DNA from: an uncultured Marvinbryantia sp.
GTDB lineage: Bacteria; Bacillota; Clostridia; Lachnospirales; Lachnospiraceae
Length of the DNA: 64,000 bases
Assembly: GCA_934408725.1 (NCBI GenBank)
Contig: CAKRVB010000009.1
Coordinates: 1 to 64,000 of the forward strand
Direction of reading: 5' to 3'
In this document: piece by piece, positions 60,106 to 64,000 of the stretch
How the letters are laid out: each line of letters starts with the position of its first letter
Numbering within the stretch: the first letter of the stretch is position 1
The notes under the pieces: model-generated
What the model saw: the letters and a program-made list of their open reading frames with translations, nothing else
What the model was told of the DNA's origin: nothing
Databases searched by the model: none
Program-made: the position numbers and the translations under genes

Positions 60106-63100
60106 ATGAGAAGTAAGATTGGTAAGGTAGTCATAGATGCGACTTATGGCCTGCAGATGTCTGAGCAGGTAACCGAAGAAGAAAGAAAAATAGAAGAGAT
60201 TGTTTCCAACTGTCAGGAAAATGAATACAATGCCAAAATTGCCCAGGAGAAAAACTGGGCTATTTTGTTTTCCCTGTCCCATATAAGAGGAAATGCGGTA
60301 GAGTGGCTTCCTGTTTCACAGGGAGAAAAAGTTCTGGAGATTGGCTCTGGTTATGGAGCGCTTACATCAGTTCTGGTGGAAAAATCAGGCTTTGTAACCT
60401 GTGTGGAACCCTCTCCGATAAAAAATAAGATCAATGCACAGCGCAATCGAAACAGGGAAGAAATTGAGATCTGCCAGGGAAACTGGATGGAAGTATCTCC
60501 ACATCTGAAAAAAACATATGACTGGATTTTTTTGATGGATGCATGGGGGGAAGCAGCAAGCTGGATCGATGGAGCAAATCCATGGGCGGAACTGCTGAAA
60601 AGTGTAAAAGAGTACCTGGCACCGGGTGGAAGAATTGTGCTGGCGTCGGATAACCGTCTGGGTCTGCGATATTTTGCCGGGTGCAGAGAACCCTATTCTC
60701 AGGAATACTTCCGTGGCATAGAAGGATATGCGGAAAATGCCGGAAAGAAGACATTTTCCCGTCCGGAGATGGAACAGGTGATACATTTGGCAGGATTGGA
60801 ACAGATAGAGTTTTATTATCCATATCCGGATTACCATCTGCCAATGACGATTTATTCAGACGAACATCTGCCAAAAGTAGGAGAACTTTGGGATAATCTG
60901 CGTAATTTTGATCAGGAGAGATATCTTTTCTTTGATGAGATGAAGGCATTTGATCAGATTATTAAGGATGGATTGTTCCCGGTATTTTCGAATTCCTTTC
61001 TGGCCGTTATCCGGGCAGAAAAAGAACAGGTACCGCAGGCACGAACCATTTTTTCCAAATATTCCAATGAGCGGGCAAGAGCGTTTGCCATCCGTACAGA
61101 TATCTGGAAGGATGAAGAGGGTATCCGCCATGCCGGGAAGGCAGCCTGTAATCCGGAAGGACGCAGACATATAGATCAGCTGCCGATCTGGATGGAACAG
61201 CTGACGAAGGTCTATAAAGATGTGGGGATTACCATGAATACCTGTCATCTGGGAGATGAGAGAATTGAGATCGATTTTCTGAAAGGTCAGACGCTGGAAG
61301 AAAAGATGGATCATTTCCTTCTGGAAGGAAAGGCAGAAGATGCCATCAGAGAACTGATGCGTTACATTCAGGCAGTGCGTCAGGCAGGCAGCAGCCAGAA
61401 ATTCTATGTGACACCAGAGTTTGAGCAGGTATTTGGACCGGTATTGCTGCCAGATGGACTGACATGCGGTGCAGTCACAGATATCGATATGGTGGCCGGA
61501 AATGCTATTTGTTGTGAGCAGGGCTGGGTTCATATGGATTATGAATGGTCTTTTGACTTTCCGATACCAGTGAATTATGTCATTTACCGAATTATTCAGA
61601 ATTATCTCTATGGAAATGTGGAGAGAAAAGCACTGAACAAGGAATTGCTGTATAAAAGAGCAGGTCTGACAGAACAGGAGATTGCACAGTATACGGATAT
61701 GGAAGCAGCATTCCAGCATTATATTACCGGAAAGCATGTGCCGCTGCGGTATATGTATGAAGAAATTTCACCTGGATGTGTGAATTTCCAGGCGGAAGAG
61801 GCGCACCGAAAGGCAGTTGCCCTGGCCAACGCCCAGGCGAATAAAGGAATTGAAGTATTTGTAGATACCTTTGAGATTGCCATGACTGGAATTCATGTGA
61901 ACGGATGGGCGGTCAGCAAGGCGGATAAACAGGTCAGCTTTACCTTACTGGATGAGCAGGGCAGAGAACTGGAGACAGTCAGGACAGAATATTTGTACCG
62001 CCGGGATGTGGTAGATCAGTTCAAACTAAGCGGCAAGAACAGTAAAGCAGGATTTCATCTGGAATGCAGACTACCAGAAGCGGTTCAGAAAAATCGAAAG
62101 TTTACACTGGTGGCCAGAGATGGCAGCAGTGAGGTGCAGTTCCCGATACCTGTAGAAAAGCTGCGGATTAAGCAGAGCAGGATCGGAAAAAAGCTGATGG
62201 ATCTTCGGGGAGCAAAAGATACCATATCCTATATTGCACCTCATGAGATGGGACTGTTTGGTGAGTCTGACAGTTATCGAGTGGAAAATCAGCGTTTTGA
62301 TACCTGGAGAATGGCACATCAGTTTACCGAAAGGCAGCGGATCAGTCAGCAGAAAACAGTTTTTGCAGAGAATCCAAAGATCAGTGTGATCCTGCCAGTA
62401 AGAGATGGACAGACAAAGGCAGCTGCAGAGACACTGGAAAGCATACGTCATCAGACGGTAGCGAACTGGGAAGTGCTGATGGTCAGCGAAAAGAAGCTGA
62501 AAAAAGAGGATGAAAAAGTACGGGGAATTATAGTAGAAGCAGATGCGGATCTGGGAGCCCGTATGGAAGCCGGAAGAAAGCAGGGAAAAGGAGAATGGCT
62601 GCTGTTTATGGAACCGGGAGATATCCTGGAACCGGGGGCATTTTACCAGATCTGTCAGAAAATCAACCGGGAAATGAACGTAAAACTGATCTATTCAGAT
62701 TCAGATAAAATAGATCCCGAGACACACACCATTTTTGAACCACAATTTAAGCCGGATGACAGTCCATATACTTTGCAAAGTGGCAACTATATTGGAAGCA
62801 GTATCTGGATCCATGACAAACTGGCAGAAGAGGTGGGAGGTATCCGGGAAGGATATGGCAGTCAGCCACTGTATGATCTGATCCTGCGCTGCAGAGAGAA
62901 AACAGATCAGGTATCCCACATCAGCGAGATCCTGTATCATGAGAGCAGCCAGATGGAGAGAGATCTGAAAGGCAGACAGGAGCTGTGCAGAAAATGGGAT
63001 GATGGAAAACGGGTGCTGGAAAGTTATTATGCAGCAGCACAGATCCAGGCACAGGTGACCTGGGCCAATTATCCACTGCGCTACCGGGTGAAATGGCAGG

Positions 63101-63960
63101 TACAGGGGAATCCAGGGGTATCCATTATTATTCCAAACCAGGATCATATTGCAGATCTGGAGCAATGCCTCAGATCTATACAGAAAAAGACTACCTATAC
63201 CAATTATGAAGTGCTGGTAGTAGAAAATAACAGCCGTCAGCCACAGACATTTGCCTGGTATGAGAAGATGCTGCAAAGATATGAGAAGGTAAAACTTTTG
63301 AAGTGGGAGAAGGAATTTAATTATTCTGCCATCAACAATTTTGCAGCAAAGCAGGCAAAAGGAGAGTATCTGATTTTCTTAAATAATGATACTGAAATCC
63401 TCACACCGGACTGGATTCAGGAGATGCTGTCTGTATGTCAGCAGAAAAAAGTAGGAGTAGTAGGGGCAAAGCTCTATTACCCGGATGATACCATCCAACA
63501 TGCAGGGGTGATACTGGGACTGAGCAATATTGCAGGACATCTGTTTGTGAAAGAGCCTGGCAATATCAGTGGATACATGGGAAGAGCCTGTACCATGCAG
63601 AATTTAAGTGCGGTAACGGCGGCCTGTATGATGGCATCAGCTGAAATATTCCGCAAAGTAGGCGGATTTGAAGAAAAACTACAGGTAGCCCTGAATGATG
63701 TAGACTTCTGTATGAAAGTCCAGGAAGCCGGAGAAATGGTTGTATTTCAGCCGGAGGCAGAACTGTATCACTATGAATCCAAGTCCAGAGGACTGGAGGA
63801 TACACCGGAGAAAAAGGCACGCTATGACCGAGAGGTGGCTTATTTTCGTGGAAGGTGGAAGGAGGTACTGGAAAAAGGAGATCCGTATTATAATGTGAAT
63901 CTTTCCCGTACCACCTGGAACTGTACCTTCCGAATTCCGCCGGCAGCAGAGAGAGAATAG
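60106..63960 (+). CDS. Multidomain methyltransferase-glycosyltransferase
   Basis: The 1284-residue protein starts 3 bases after the ATPase gene. Residues about 55-310 are a SAM-dependent methyltransferase with motif I VLEIGSGYGAL near 76. Residues about 320-560 look like a kinase-like or polyol-transfer domain, with TDIDMVAGN and DYEWSFDFPIPVNYV, lacking an obvious catalytic HxD. Residues about 585-700 form a beta-sandwich-like domain. About 760-975 is a GT-A fold with ISVILPVRDG and a DSDKID acidic motif, possibly weak. About 1003-1250 is a complete GT2 domain with VSIIIPNQDH and FLNNDTEI, related to rhamnosyltransferases. It probably finishes or caps the polymer before export. Confidence 0.85.
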   Translation: MRSKIGKVVIDATYGLQMSEQVTEEERKIEEIVSNCQENEYNAKIAQEKNWAILFSLSHIRGNAVEWLPVSQGEKVLEIGSGYGALTSVLVEKSGFVTCVEPSPIKNKINAQRNRNREEIEICQGNWMEVSPHLKKTYDWIFLMDAWGEAASWIDGANPWAELLKSVKEYLAPGGRIVLASDNRLGLRYFAGCREPYSQEYFRGIEGYAENAGKKTFSRPEMEQVIHLAGLEQIEFYYPYPDYHLPMTIYSDEHLPKVGELWDNLRNFDQERYLFFDEMKAFDQIIKDGLFPVFSNSFLAVIRAEKEQVPQARTIFSKYSNERARAFAIRTDIWKDEEGIRHAGKAACNPEGRRHIDQLPIWMEQLTKVYKDVGITMNTCHLGDERIEIDFLKGQTLEEKMDHFLLEGKAEDAIRELMRYIQAVRQAGSSQKFYVTPEFEQVFGPVLLPDGLTCGAVTDIDMVAGNAICCEQGWVHMDYEWSFDFPIPVNYVIYRIIQNYLYGNVERKALNKELLYKRAGLTEQEIAQYTDMEAAFQHYITGKHVPLRYMYEEISPGCVNFQAEEAHRKAVALANAQANKGIEVFVDTFEIAMTGIHVNGWAVSKADKQVSFTLLDEQGRELETVRTEYLYRRDVVDQFKLSGKNSKAGFHLECRLPEAVQKNRKFTLVARDGSSEVQFPIPVEKLRIKQSRIGKKLMDLRGAKDTISYIAPHEMGLFGESDSYRVENQRFDTWRMAHQFTERQRISQQKTVFAENPKISVILPVRDGQTKAAAETLESIRHQTVANWEVLMVSEKKLKKEDEKVRGIIVEADADLGARMEAGRKQGKGEWLLFMEPGDILEPGAFYQICQKINREMNVKLIYSDSDKIDPETHTIFEPQFKPDDSPYTLQSGNYIGSSIWIHDKLAEEVGGIREGYGSQPLYDLILRCREKTDQVSHISEILYHESSQMERDLKGRQELCRKWDDGKRVLESYYAAAQIQAQVTWANYPLRYRVKWQVQGNPGVSIIIPNQDHIADLEQCLRSIQKKTTYTNYEVLVVENNSRQPQTFAWYEKMLQRYEKVKLLKWEKEFNYSAINNFAAKQAKGEYLIFLNNDTEILTPDWIQEMLSVCQQKKVGVVGAKLYYPDDTIQHAGVILGLSNIAGHLFVKEPGNISGYMGRACTMQNLSAVTAACMMASAEIFRKVGGFEEKLQVALNDVDFCMKVQEAGEMVVFQPEAELYHYESKSRGLEDTPEKKARYDREVAYFRGRWKEVLEKGDPYYNVNLSRTTWNCTFRIPPAAERE

Positions 63961-63989
63961 TAATCAACAAAAGGAGCACAGGCGTTACG

Positions 63990-64000
63990 ATGTCAGATCT
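63990..64000 (+). CDS. Start of a further gene (cut by window end)
   Basis: An AAGGAG site at 63971 is followed by an ATG at 63990, giving MSD before the window ends. It is 29 bases after the preceding stop and is likely the next gene of the wall cluster. Nothing can be said about its product. Confidence 0.4.

Noticed and set aside
1..64000. Insertion sequences, prophage or a CRISPR array
   Set aside because: No transposase, integrase, phage structural gene or regularly spaced repeat was seen in the window.

Overview
The window is a chromosomal segment of a low-to-moderate GC anaerobic Firmicute, most likely a Lachnospiraceae gut bacterium (Dorea/Blautia/Mediterraneibacter-like). This rests on gene order (tig-clpP-clpX-lon-ysxC; murB-rapZ-whiA-crh; cdaA-cdaR), a T-box ahead of valS, the AddAB helicase-nuclease, and strong Shine-Dalgarno sites with TTGACA/TATAAT promoters. 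The genus cannot be fixed from sequence alone. All genes but one (an L,D-transpeptidase) lie on the plus strand. No transposase, phage gene or CRISPR array was seen.

Layout. 1-5.3 kb: protein quality control (end of trigger factor, ClpP, ClpX, Lon) and the ribosome-assembly GTPase YsxC. 5.6-8.6 kb: oligoendopeptidase F, a small Nif11-like protein and a gluconate 5-dehydrogenase-like SDR. 8.6-11.7 kb: a T-box leader and valyl-tRNA synthetase. 11.7-21.7 kb: addB-addA and a GtrA-YfhO fusion, all overlapping. 21.6-25.9 kb: aminotransferase, murB, rapZ, whiA and a Crh-like HPr paralogue without the phosphorylatable His15. 25.9-26.4 kb: tRNA-Gly(GCC) followed by two structured repeats that each end in a copy of the tRNA 3' end. 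26.5-29.9 kb: a cysteine-type ABC importer in two transcription units that share an operator-like motif. 30.1-31.9 kb: a DUF2318 lipoprotein and an HMA-TauE/DsbD-like-cupredoxin membrane protein. 32-36.8 kb: uvrB-uvrA. 37.1-45.0 kb: an MreB-like gene, then a compact run recD2-comF-two unknown membrane proteins-cdaA-cdaR-HPr. 45.0-46.4 kb: the L,D-transpeptidase. 46.6-64 kb: a wall-polysaccharide cluster.

The wall cluster has a polyprenyl-phosphate sugar transferase to start the chain, three CDP-glycerol/ribitol phosphotransferase-family enzymes, TarI and TarJ to make CDP-ribitol, GT2 glycosyltransferases, dTDP-rhamnose reductase, a Wzm/Wzt-type exporter with a C-terminal carbohydrate-binding domain, and a 1284-residue protein joining a methyltransferase to glycosyltransferase domains. 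The inferred product is a rhamnose- and polyol-phosphate-containing wall glycopolymer. The polyprenyl-phosphate glycosyltransferase at 56.1 kb and the distant GtrA-YfhO fusion could together form a side-chain glycosylation system.

The most unusual structure is the pair of covarying four-hairpin repeats next to tRNA-Gly (26,121-26,363). Next are the shared operator motif of the importer, its repeat-bearing leader, and several unusual domain fusions.
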